Origin: Fragilaria crotonensis
Taxonomy: Eukaryota; Bacillariophyta; Fragilariophyceae; Fragilariales; Fragilariaceae
Direction of reading: 5' to 3'
Assembly (NCBI GenBank): GCA_022925895.1
Contig: JAKSYS010000143.1
Location: forward strand, 1 to 64,000
DNA length: 64,000 nt
A model generated the notes under the pieces. That model searched no databases, was not told where the DNA came from, and saw only the letters and a program-made list of their open reading frames with translations. A program made the position numbers and the translations under genes. Of this stretch, positions 34,001 through 44,179 are shown one piece after another; the first letter of the stretch is position 1; each line of letters opens with the position of its first letter.

Positions 34001-35087
34001 CATGATGAATGACTCCCAATCCTTTACAAGGGTTATTTATTTGTGAGAAGCCATGATTCACGACCATTTTCGATCGCATGCGAAGCAAGTCGTCGTCCAG
34101 GCCAACCTGGGTAACACCAGCGACAAAAGCAATTTCGGCACCAGTTCTTCGAACAACTTCCATCGCTGCGGCCATTTCTCGGTCATGCTGCATGGGAGGC
34201 GTCCATGCTGTTGTTGACACTTGTCTAGAGGTACCAGATACGCTCAAACCATGCAAGATTTGTCGGTATCGAGCATAGTCCATACCCTGTCCAGCGGATG
34301 GAAAATTCGAGCGTTCATCCAGGTCAAAATACAATGAAGGCAACACTCTGTAAAACGAGAGCATCAGCTCCACCCGAATAAATGCCAGGATTTCAGAGTT
34401 CGACACGGGATTGCCTCCTGACAAGTTCTTGTTGATGTATTGCTTAACAAAACAAAGAAGATTTGTATCCATCCACGCCTCCAGAAAATGTGCTGGAGAG
34501 AGGGTGTGTAGATGCCGAACTTGCCCATCAATTATCTGGACTCTCACACGCTCAAGGACAATGGGCACCTCCTCTCTTGCAACTGCCAACAGGTGTTGGT
34601 CGACTCCATCAACTTCAACTTTTGTATTGTAATTGCGGACCATATTCCACTCTCCAATATTGACTTCCTGCACATCGTCATCATCATTTCAAATCATCCA
34701 ATTCAGAGTCGCTGTGGTCATCATCATCGCTGTCAGACATGATTTGGACGTGAACAAGGCAAAAGAATGGTTCGCTTTTGATGTGATGATATTCGCTGTG
34801 CACGTTGCTGCTCCTGTACACCTTCACGCAAGCGTGTACGAGAAAATCACCAAGTATAACTTAGATGCGTCGTTGAATGTACTTGAATTTATGTACGGGC
34901 AGTGAGAAGCGAAAGCCACTCCTTGGATCTTCAAATTGGCTACGAATGAACTCTTGTTGCTAAAGCTTGATGAGTTTTGGTGAAATTTTTTTGTCGCTCG
35001 CCAACTCTCCAAGACGACAAAAAGCTTTGAGATTGCCAAAAAGCTTCTCTATTTTTGTCGCACTTTATGCGACAAAAAAGGCTGGGG
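31100..35087 (-). mobile_element. piggyBac-like DNA transposon (3988 bp) with ATAA duplication
   Basis: The ends are inverted: CCCCAGCCTT at 31100-31109 and AAGGCTGGGG at 35078-35087. ATAA lies directly outside both (31096-31099 and 35088-35091), consistent with a 4-bp target duplication like the TTAA of piggyBac. Subterminal TGCGACAAAAAA motifs recur at both ends: 31118 and 31344 on the left, and 35068 on the right in the opposite sense relative to the end. The single broken transposase gene on the minus strand fills most of the interior. Confidence 0.75.
31406..34740 (-). pseudogene. piggyBac-type transposase with inserted SAP and YqaJ nuclease domains (broken)
   Basis: Reading down the minus strand from ATG 34740 (acidic MSDSDDDD start), successive frames give one coherent protein. 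First comes a DDE_Tnp_1_7-type half with first Asp in VGLDDDLLRMRSK, second in RLDGNTFFWDRGYGG, and the family motif LGTAKRMRSFPF. Then a YqaJ-type exonuclease: QRTPEWFNQR and ITGTGA, a SAP-like insert (AQLKIICCLKLLAVSGNKS), EGTLNEANVL, SPDAI, LVEIKSK, and THGMACGDLQDALYVVAS. Then the third DDE block, MWNRNKGPIDVFSRF, with NAYQTF. Last is a Cys/His-rich end (MCLVCNVSLC, SCHELFH) like the piggyBac CRD. Breaks: a frame change near 34688, a TAG at 33735-33737, and frame changes near 33315, 33150, 32780 and 32585. No convincing introns explain them, so it is probably inactive. Confidence 0.7.
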
Positions 35088-35091
35088 ATAA

Positions 35092-36023
35092 GGAACGCCC
35101 TAATGATCGACGTCATTTCACTTCATTTCAGATGGACCTATCTCATGATGATGCACACAAAATCGCGAGTAGCCTGTAGACTGTATATCCGGAATACTGT
35201 AGAACTGGAGTACCTGATTCGTCCTTCACGCAGTCGCATCGTGATAACAGTTTGGCCGTGACGACATGTGAGGAACCTGTAATTTGGGTGCATTTTCGTA
35301 TGACACATTGGTTGTTCTTTACCGCGTATCGTAGGATTGGTGTGCTTCTACTAGTAGCTGGTAAGGAGTTCCAGGTACATCGGTTTAAGCTAAACCGTCG
35401 TTTCCGGTAGAAGTTTGTTGGCGGCATGTTGCGGGACTGTATCTAGGAAGTGAGATGGGCGAAAGTATCCAGTTTCGTGTGCCCTTGGAACAGGTTACCA
35501 TATCTTGGAGAATTGAGTACTAAATGAAACTCGCAAGAACGACAAATTTGATTCACGAAGTCAACTGTGACATCCATCATCTTCTCGAATTCTTAATTGA
35601 TGATGGAAAGGCGTCTCCAACGTATGGTCTTCACCGATGTCGTCACATAGACTTTTGAAGAGCCTCACCAAAGTCGAAAGTACAAGTAGATCAGTATGAC
35701 ATTTCTGAAATTGCAACAATTATTACATTGTTGCAGTCCTGTTTCCCGTGAAACGCCTTGGGCGTCGCCTGAAAGACCGCAAGAAACAGAACTCCTGGTT
35801 GCTCGAGCACACAAGAACCACCATATAAAACGATCAACAATTAAGCAATTCAACTGGGAGCAGTCTGTCGATTCTCTCGTCTCCCATTTCCTCGGAGGGT
35901 TTTACAGAGTAACGCGTTGGGACTCATTGATTGAGAATCGTTTCTTGACCTCACCTTTTCAACATTAAGCAGACTAACAGTTGAAGACCTTGCTTCCCAT
36001 ACCAGGTTGGCTATTCTCAAGGT
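35092..36023. other. spacer upstream of the HMG-box gene
   Basis: No gene recognised. Small frames on both strands lack any gene-like feature. Confidence 0.4.
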
Positions 36024-37087
36024 ATGGACAATCTGTGCAACATTCTCGAGCGGGCTCGAGCTTTCATCGACTTCAATGAAGGATCATCTTCCCATGACCT
36101 GGACTTCCCGTACCAGACAAATGCCCCTGCATTCTACCCCCTTCATTCCTTCCCATTCGATAGCAACCTACAAGCTCACGAGGTTGCAAAGTCGGCCAAG
36201 AAACGCAGTTGGAAGAAGCCAAAGGACAAGCCAAAGCGGCCCCTCTCCGCCTACAACTTCTTTTTCCAACAGGAGCGCAAGGAGATCATTGCTCGTCTCC
36301 CAGGAGACAAAGCCATCGAGAACGACGGACTCACTGAGGAGCAAAGACGAAGCCGACATCGTAAGACACACGGTAAGATCGGTTTTGCGGATCTCGCCCG
36401 CACCATTGCGGACAAGTGGAAGTCGCTCGGAGTGTCGGAGAAGGAAATCTTTGAATCTCGAGCAAACGCTGAGAAGGAGAGGTACCAATCAGAGTTAGAT
36501 GCATGGAAGAAAACTCAAGCAGACAGCATCAAGACCAGTAAACCAACGAAGAAGAAACCGAAAACTTCGCCGACCATTTCCGAATGGAGGCTCGCAACGG
36601 TTTCTCCTGAGTCTTTCAGGGATATTGCTACGGAAGAAGATTCCAAGCCCGAAGGATTCTCGTCCATGCCCGTCAGCAGCTTTGAAGCAAGTGGCGCACA
36701 CTTGCTACAGCTCATGCTAAACAATCAATCCATGACTCAGTTCCACCAACGAGACTCAGACGTTGTTGGTCTTCGTGACTTTCTCGCGTCCAGTCAGATT
36801 CTTCAATTTCAATCGCAATTGCAGCGAAGCACACAATGGTCTAACTCCGCAGCGCCAATGAATCATCCGCATTATTCGCTAGGCGCGCACCAGTTGCCAT
36901 GCAATGCAAGCATGGAATATCAACGCTGCTTTCCTCACTCACATGCGCGAGTGATCCTGATGAGGCTATATTTGAGGATAGTGCCGACACGACGAGCCTT
37001 GCAACACTATCACGAAGCGAATCAGAGTCGTCACTTGAGAAATCTCTTGATGCTTTCATAGACAACTTTGAATCCGAAATTCAGTAA
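36024..37087 (+). CDS. HMG-box DNA-binding protein (C-terminal frame break)
   Basis: Start at ATG 36024. The HMG box begins at PKRPLSAYNFFFQQER (residues 70-85), has an insert rich in charged residues, and finishes with GFADLARTIADKWKSLGVSE and AEKERYQSELDAW. This is the expanded HMG box common in diatom proteins. The downstream region is Ser/Gln-rich. The starting frame runs to a stop at 37061, but its last 50 residues are unusually rich in Arg/His/Leu. The +2 frame over the same DNA encodes a natural acidic, Ser-rich end (DPDEAIFEDSADTTSLATLS, ending DNFESEIQ at 37087), suggesting a one- or two-base shift near 36930-36955. Probably a nuclear transcription or chromatin factor. It converges on the Myb gene. 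Confidence 0.75.
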
Positions 37088-37448
37088 GTCCGCTAAAGAA
37101 ACCATCTATGACTCCATTTCCTTCGTAGTACATCAATATGATCCACGCTACAACCCGGACGGTCTGGCATTATCGACAGGATATCATTTTCTAGAAGGCA
37201 ATGTAACCAGTCGAGTACTGATGAGTAGAGAACATTGTATTGCTCACAGGGGGAACGGACTCATCCAGACAATTGAGAATCTACTATGACACACAAACAA
37301 AACGAATCCGGAAAAAGTTGCAGGCAGCATTCATGAGAATACAACAACACAACATAACGAAGGCGCCCAGTTCACCAGCGTCGTGATCTTCCTCTTCGCA
37401 TCGAGGTAATTAGTAGAACATACCTAATGCATGTACTTCTCACAAACT
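37088..37448. other. convergent 3' spacer
   Basis: 361 bp between the HMG-box stop and the Myb-gene stop. Nothing recognised. Confidence 0.4.
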
Positions 37449-39319
37449 TCATTCCGAAGCCGGCCTTTGGGGTTCTACCCAGTCCCCACTTTTCTTCAAC
37501 ACCCGATAACAGTCCTGGAGGCAAAGTGATAAGCCGCTGGCATGAAAACGATTCGCAAGTCGCAAGAGGACATACCTTGATCTGAACTGCAGTTCGATCC
37601 GCCAATACTTCAGCGAATTCATCGTCTTCCTTGATCGCCTTCCAGCGCCCCACACCGTGCTTGCCTACACCGTTGTAGACCGCAGCCTTTTCGGTTGCAG
37701 TCCAAAGCTTTCGAGCAAACATTGACTTGTTGCCCGAAGGCGAAAAGCATAGCTTTGGTCTCTTGCCAGGGCTACCCTCCTCATCGTCGGTGCTGTTATC
37801 GTTTTCACTGATGATTTCCTGTTTGATGAGCTCTCCATTCTTTAACATGGTGTTGTAGCACCCCTGGGACCGGAAAAAAGACCTTAGAACGGGCACCGAG
37901 AACATTTGGGTGAGCTGGATCTTGGGTCACTTACTTTCAGTGCTTTTGCGTATGTGCGATGGCGCAATACGGGAAACGCATCTCTAATCAGAGACCAGCT
38001 TCTATCGCCGAACTCTTCAACACCTTCTCGAATGGCATTCTTCTCCTCTCGAGAGAACTTCAGTGGCTTCCTGCGCTTTTTCGCGACGACAACATTCTGG
38101 AATTTCTGATCCTCATCCTCCTCGTCATCTAGGATTTGAACGCCCCCCGTTTCCAGCATCTCCTCGTCATTGGCTTCATCCCTGTTGTCTTCATTTTTCG
38201 GTGCCATCTTTGGTCTTTTCTTGGCAGATACTGCTCTCTTTTTCGCTGAATTTTCAGCTTCGCTGCCATCATGGACTTGATTTCGCTTCCTTGCCTTGTC
38301 AACAGAACGCGTTTTCAATGAGGAACGAATTCTTTCGCATTTTCCTCTAGAGTGGATTTTAGAGATGGAATGCTTCCCCTGGCCCAATGTAGCATCAACT
38401 TTTCTAATTTGCGCTGGAAATACCCAAAGGCAAACGGTGCATCACGCATCGTAAACTTCAGCTCTTCAATCGGCTTCAACGATAGTGCCGGGACACGTTT
38501 GGAACGCGTCGCACGTGCATCAGCTCCGACAAGAAGATTTTCCAATTCGTTGCGAAGACCCTGTTCTTCTGTGGACATGATGTCCTCGCTACGAAATGGA
38601 AAAATTGTTAGAATTGAGTACGAGTGCCGCAGACGCATGCAAGAGACAAAATACTCACGCGAATTGAGCAATCAAATCAGAATGCATGTCAACTTGTCCT
38701 GATGATTTCTTTGCCAATTGCTCCTCCAGCTGTCTTCGAATTTTCGACAGCTTTTCGTGTAGTATAATAGAGGAGAACACGCTCTCCAATGTCGCGTCGT
38801 AACCGACGTCAAGGGCTTCCATCAAGGTGTAAATGCGAGCAGAGAGTTCATCCCATTGGCCGGCAGACCAATACACTAATGGAGGGGCTTTCTCCAGGAG
38901 GCTTTCATCGTCTGCCGTAGCAGACTGTTTTGAATCTTCAAAGGTCGTATCATAGGGATCCCATGCAGTGACTGCAGTCAAGATGGCAGCCACTTGCACA
39001 TGTAATTCTTTCGTTTTGCGGGAAGGCTCAGGCAACGAATTCAGAAAGTACTACTCGGAGTAAAATAAGAATCCCAGAACGGCTGTGAGACAAATCTCCG
39101 CAACGCAAGAGTCACACACAACAACACGCAAACATATACAAAGTATAGTCCTGTACCGGGTATGAACATACAAGGTCCCGCAGGTAGAGAGGAACATACC
39201 TGCAACGCCTCAAACTTTTGAAGCCTATGATCGATGTTCAGAATAATCTCACTAGTGATCTCGTCAATGAGAGCATACGTAACTTGTATAGCTTCTGCAG
39301 GAATGACGTCTTGGCTCAT
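37449..39319 (-). CDS. telomere-binding-type Myb/SANT protein (TRF-like)
   Basis: Six exons on the minus strand: 39319-39200, 39050-38659, 38588-38424, 38346-37935, 37863-37576 and 37514-37449 (480 aa). Introns are 61 to 149 bp with GT-AG ends, and all phases close. The N-terminal 200 residues are helical, without a recognisable fold. A Lys/Arg-rich linker and an acidic patch follow. A first Myb-like domain (FSREEKNAIREGVEEFGDRSW) is followed by a second (WTATEKAAVYNGVGKHGVGR, then VQIKDCYRVLKK). The GVGRWKAI and VQIKDxxR signatures are those of telobox Myb domains that bind TTAGGG-type repeats. Least certain points: the exon 3 donor (GTATTT; a GTTGAT donor 25 bp downstream gives the same phase) and the exon 2 acceptor (a second in-frame AG would drop a few residues). 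Confidence 0.75.
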
Positions 39320-39962
39320 GATTTTCGCACCGAAGGACGCTGATCAACACTTGCGGACGTTTGCCAAAGCGAGAGAGCTTTTTCGTTTGCCTCTTCTTCC
39401 TCTGCTTTGGTTGAGACGTCTCGTGTCTTGAATACTTGTCAATTGTCAACTGAATGAAATCTACTCCGAGTACGTGAGAAATGATAAATAAAATGTGTTC
39501 GTGGAAAGAAATAGGCTGCGAGCTGCGAGTGTATTTCCAAGCTACGTTGCTACAAGTACCGGTAATATCAAATGAGACGAGGATTGTGTGGTACTTGTAC
39601 GTCGTACCGTCGTACCTTGTGTTAGGAGGAAAACAGCTTTAGCAGCCAGCATCAATTCAAATCTTGAATGCGACTAGGGTTAGGGGTTGGTCTTCACCTC
39701 TTCCAGATTCCAGATGTCATGTTTCGAAGCGTGATTCCATACCGGAGCTTCGTGCTGCGTCAGCATGTCTTGAAAATCTGAAAATCTTCATCGCACAGTT
39801 TTGCACATACGTGTAAGAAGTCATCTGGCACATCCCGCCACGCCGAACGATGACTTCGACATCCAACACAACATAACAGCAAGTTTGAAACGGTGACATC
39901 AGCACTGTCATTTCTTCCACAACGCAGCGCAGTCGATTTTGGTATCTGCGACTACTACCACC
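39320..39962. promoter_or_regulatory. divergent promoter region
   Basis: 643 bp between the start codons of the Myb gene (minus) and the UBA gene (plus). It contains a GTAC-rich core at 39540-39620 with TACCGGTA. No specific promoter element can be assigned. Confidence 0.4.
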
Positions 39963-40685
39963 ATGGAGGAGCTGCTTAGCATGGGCTTTGATCCCGAGCT
40001 TGCTCAGCAAGCGTGGGCAGATTGCGATGGCAATCGAGAACTCGCAATTGAGGTTTTGTTGAGCGGTCGCGAGGAAAATGATGACGACCCGCCGTTGTCC
40101 GAGTTCATCGTATCTGACGTTTCGCAATACTCGTTTGAACATGGTCGATCGGCTTGCACGTGTATCGCCTTGACGGGTGCGACATTGTATCTTGAGAACC
40201 CAAGAATCACACGACAGCTCCTGCAAGATATGGTTACTAAAGGAGTAGAATTGTACAAGCTAATTGCACAAACGGAATCGGGAGTTGAGCATATGTCAGC
40301 TGAGGAAGTCATGGGTCGAAGAGAACTTCCTCTTCAACTGATCGGGGACGTGCGACAAGGGATACTCTCCCATGATTCTAATCATCCTCTCGGTCTGAAG
40401 GCATTATTGGCTGCTGCGAAAGACGACGGCGCCAAAGTCGTACTGATCACGAAAACTCCTGAAACAGTTTTGGTCTGTTTGGATCAATTCGCAGTGCTAG
40501 ATTCCCATCCAAGACCACCCATGACTAACACTGCCTACGCAAAAATGCATGATAATTTGGAGGAATTGATTGATACGCTCCAGTGCATCTTTCCTCCCTC
40601 AGAACTGGACCCTGATATCCCCGAAATGATGGCTATGATGTACAATGGCTTTGATCTCTACCCATTAGCTATCTATTTTGGTTGA
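39963..40685 (+). CDS. UBA-domain protein with putative papain-fold domain
   Basis: Intronless, 240 aa from ATG 39963 (ACCATGG context). The UBA domain is at residues 1-37 (MEELLSMGFDPELAQQAWAD, then NRELAIEVLLSG), a ubiquitin-binding three-helix bundle. The remainder has SACTCIALTGATLYLEN, MVTKGVELYKL, EHMSAEEVM and a late VLDSHPRPP. A Cys early in the domain and an Asp-Ser-His motif after a central sheet are arranged as in papain-fold deubiquitinase-like proteins. That reading is an inference, and I do not recognise a named family. If correct, the protein would bind ubiquitin through UBA and act on, or sense, ubiquitinated substrates. Confidence 0.6.
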   Translation: MEELLSMGFDPELAQQAWADCDGNRELAIEVLLSGREENDDDPPLSEFIVSDVSQYSFEHGRSACTCIALTGATLYLENPRITRQLLQDMVTKGVELYKLIAQTESGVEHMSAEEVMGRRELPLQLIGDVRQGILSHDSNHPLGLKALLAAAKDDGAKVVLITKTPETVLVCLDQFAVLDSHPRPPMTNTAYAKMHDNLEELIDTLQCIFPPSELDPDIPEMMAMMYNGFDLYPLAIYFG

Positions 40686-43460
40686 AATTGCAGTTGCCGA
40701 ATGATAGCGATGTTGGATATATGCCTGTTAACTGTGACATGCAAAAGGTTGCCCTAGCGAAGTGGGATGAGGCCCTGCAAGCACACTGCAACATTGACAT
40801 GGTACTTGAACTGGAGACAGGAGTACGCCTGCCAGCAGTGACGACAATGGATGAACATACAAGTCGTTCGGGGTGTGAATATAGTGAATACAAGTAGTAT
40901 AACAGGGTATAAAACGAATCCGAAGTAAACCGCTCGTGCAACATAAAAACCTGATGGAATCTGGTACAGTTGGTAATCCAGTACGAGTAGTCCATGGACT
41001 TTGCAACTGTATGCATAGCAGACATACGACATACCTGGAAGTTACCGCAGCATGATTTTTGTGTACTGGGTACTGGAGGACTGGAGATTGCGGAGTATTG
41101 CTGGAGTATGACACATGACACAGTGACACAGAACACAAGTACTAGTATGCAAATGGCTACTTGTACCGGCCTACCGGTATGAATACATTTATTGCTTTTT
41201 GCCACCGAAGTGGTATTTTCCATTCTGGTCAGTATGTGTGTACGTGATGGGTCTGTAGACACTTGTAGATACGGTGCCTCTGGTTACAGTATCGTTCAAA
41301 AATTTTCCAGTTATTTTTGCCACCCTGGTGGCACGTAGGGTGGCAAATTTTTTACGTGAACAGTGCGTTGATTTGCCACTCGATCCGTGTTTTTGCCACT
41401 CGAATTAGTCGATCGCGAATACGGGACTCCGATGCAAAAAAAATGGGGTGTGCAGTACGCAATGCATTGCGCAGTCCCAGAAGACATTGCTGGTCATGCC
41501 CCCTACATTACACAGTATATTCGTTTTGCCACCCACCGGAGTGCGGCTGCGACTCTCCAGTATTGTCGTTTTGCCACCGAGTCATTGCACTCGATTTTTG
41601 CCCTCTCTACTGCTAGTAGAGTAGTAGAATTGTAGAGTAGTAGAGTGAGGTAGTACAGTATAACAAGTAGCGTACGGAATAATTACTGGCGGCTACAGTA
41701 CTGGAGTCGTCAGCGTAGAAGTACTACAGATGATGACAGTAACATACTGTCGCCAGTACTAACAAATCTCTACATGCTGAGTGTTATGTTGAAAACATAA
41801 GAGTGCAAGTAAATTGGATTTTTACAAATATCTGTTACATCTTACATGCAACCTCCTCTCTGTCTTTGCTGCACTAAGAAAAGATCTACTGCCAGTATCT
41901 TGTTTGCTTCATGACCTCAAGGACAACGTAGAAAATGTCAAGGATTCAGACAAAGTTGACTTTGCAAAACAAAGCAATTTCTATGAATCACTCCATGATG
42001 ACTTGATGCAATCATGGTTGTGTGTGACAGCATATAGAGTGCCCAATCCAGGTTCTGAAGATAAAGCACAAGTTGCCATCAATATTTATGACATGTGTTG
42101 TGCTTCTATTGGGCTTACTACTGTTCTCAAAACAATGTGGCAAGATGGCAGGCATCCCAGTCTTTGTGACTACTAAGTTTGTAACAGGCAACAGTGATAG
42201 ATACCATCATGCATGTTGACTGGTGTAGTTGTTCTGTCCAAGAATGCATGCTGATGTCCAAGCAATCCTGTCCCAGCATGCAATGCATGCACATATCAAA
42301 GATTTCAAGCATAAAACCACATCATCAGCTAGCAACTTGAGCATGTTCTTCCTTCAGCAGAGCATGCCCATGAATCCAATGATAAGCAAGGTGCTGGCTG
42401 ATGGATATGCATGGGTATCAGCATGACTTGTTATGTGACATAAACAAGAAGTAATCATTGAAAGGTCACTTTAGTAAATTCCAATTAAGAGAATGAGATA
42501 TAAACTGGACTAAGTTGAGGATGCCTTGAAAATTTTCTAGACCATTGAGTGAGCAACATACTAGTTGCTTGCCGTATTGCCTGCTGCTGGTTTCGTTTGC
42601 TGTCTCCATATTGGAGCTGCCAAAGAAGCATAACTGCACAGACTTCAGTAGAGGAAAGCAAAGGAAGGTTGGTTCTTTTAAAGGCCTCATATCTTAGCAT
42701 GACAATGGCATGTGATTACAAGATCAGCATGTCAACAGTCCTCAAGAACTGGATCAATCACTTTGATCACTTGATGATGATTTTTGTTGTTTGCCTTGTC
42801 ACATGTCCAATGTCCAGGCGGGACTCCAACTCTGATACAATAACTTCCAGTTCCTTGGATATGCTTATTGCTATTTCTTCTTTCATAGCAGCAGAGCATG
42901 AGGGGTTGTTGAAAAGCCTTCCACATGTCACGAAACCCATACCACTGACAAGAATTCCTGTGGGTTCCAGTTTACTACTAATAGTGCACAAAGTGTGTGA
43001 GTGCTGACACTCAGAAAATATTTGCACCCTAGTATTAAGCACAGGCCTATCCTGTACTACTAAGGATGATAAGTGGTACATGGGCCAATGCTTCTGAGGA
43101 GTGGCACTAAGAAATGCAAGATTTCAAGTACTACAGAAGCTGAAAGCTATCATAACTTTCATTCACATGATCTTGAGGACGAGTTATACAGTACTGAGAA
43201 CTGGAGTAGTTGTCATGAAGTCAGATGCCTGTTGAAATTGATTTTTCAAAGAAATCAACAAAATTGGACTTTAGTCTGGACTTAGTCTGGAGTTTACTCC
43301 AATACCTTGTATGATACAGCGTACCTGGGGTACGATCACTGTGTCCGAGTACAAGTACTTCGTAGCCCAGGTGTAACTGGTACAAGTAGTCCGAGTACTA
43401 GGTACCAACCGTAGTAGCGTCGTATCTACATTACTTGTACCAGGTCAATGTGTGGCTACG
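40686..43460. other. gene-free spacer with motif cluster and decayed repeat
   Basis: 40900-41180 and 43280-43450 are GTAC-rich. 41190-41610 has a TTTTGCCAC motif cluster, listed separately. 41780-43290 is decayed repeat-like DNA: a 120-codon plus-strand frame at 41814-42176 and a 104-codon minus-strand frame at 42767-43081 read like protein remnants but match nothing I can name. Confidence 0.4.
41195..41610. repeat. cluster of TTTTGCCAC motifs
   Basis: TTTGCCAC occurs at about 41198, 41307, 41373, 41393, 41525 and 41571, with the complement GTGGCAAA at about 41340. Spacing is irregular, with CCACCGGAG/CCGAGT-type neighbours. No ORF. Confidence 0.5.
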
Positions 43461-43620
43461 TGATTAATTATGGCCATGCAACATGCTACAGTATACAGTG
43501 CGATAACGACGGTAGTACTGGGTGCATCCAGCACACCAGCACTGAACGCACTTCTTCGTTTGTATAACGTTTAAGTCCTTCTATGTCTCTCGCCCATGTT
43601 ACTTCGACTACTTATAATCA
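43461..43620 (+). repeat. 5' LTR
   Basis: 160 bp, begins TG and ends CA; identical to 49912-50071. Confidence 0.95.
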
Positions 43621-43634
43621 GTTTATCAGACCCA
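43621..43634 (+). other. primer-binding site candidate
   Basis: Directly after the LTR, GTTTATCAGACCC resembles the TGGTATCAGAGC site with which many copia elements pair to an initiator-Met tRNA half-molecule. The match is partial. Confidence 0.45.
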
Positions 43635-44179
43635 GAACGCTCTGGTAGATGGTATTCGACGCCATACCATGTGCAGCGATAGCAACAACCTGGAATTGTC
43701 TTACGATGCACCGGTTGTCGGCTCGGGATTTGACCAGAATATTCGATCATTCTGCCTAGGTATGCATCGAACTACCTACTCCCCTAGTAAATCAGTGAAC
43801 CATAACATGCACGGTGGAGCATGTGGCCTGTAATAAACGAATGAGGTGAATACCATCCCCATTCAATCGTTGGATCGTTTCCAGCGGCCACTCGACGGAT
43901 CTGAGGGGCGCCTCGGTTCCTATCCGTACCATCGCGGATAAAAGGCATAGTTACCGTCCGTTTGGAGCTAACTATTATATATAGTAACGATGAGAGTATT
44001 TTTGGTACTAACTCACCTACCGGTTACAAGGCTTGTACTGGCAATGTACCTACGAGTGGTCAGCGTTGAACGGATCGGGTGAACCGGGATTCAACTGATT
44101 TCGATCTACGCATCCTGATTGACACTCTTTTTCGCTTTCGTTTTCTCTTTTGTTTTTCTTGGTTTTCGAAACAGCGGCG

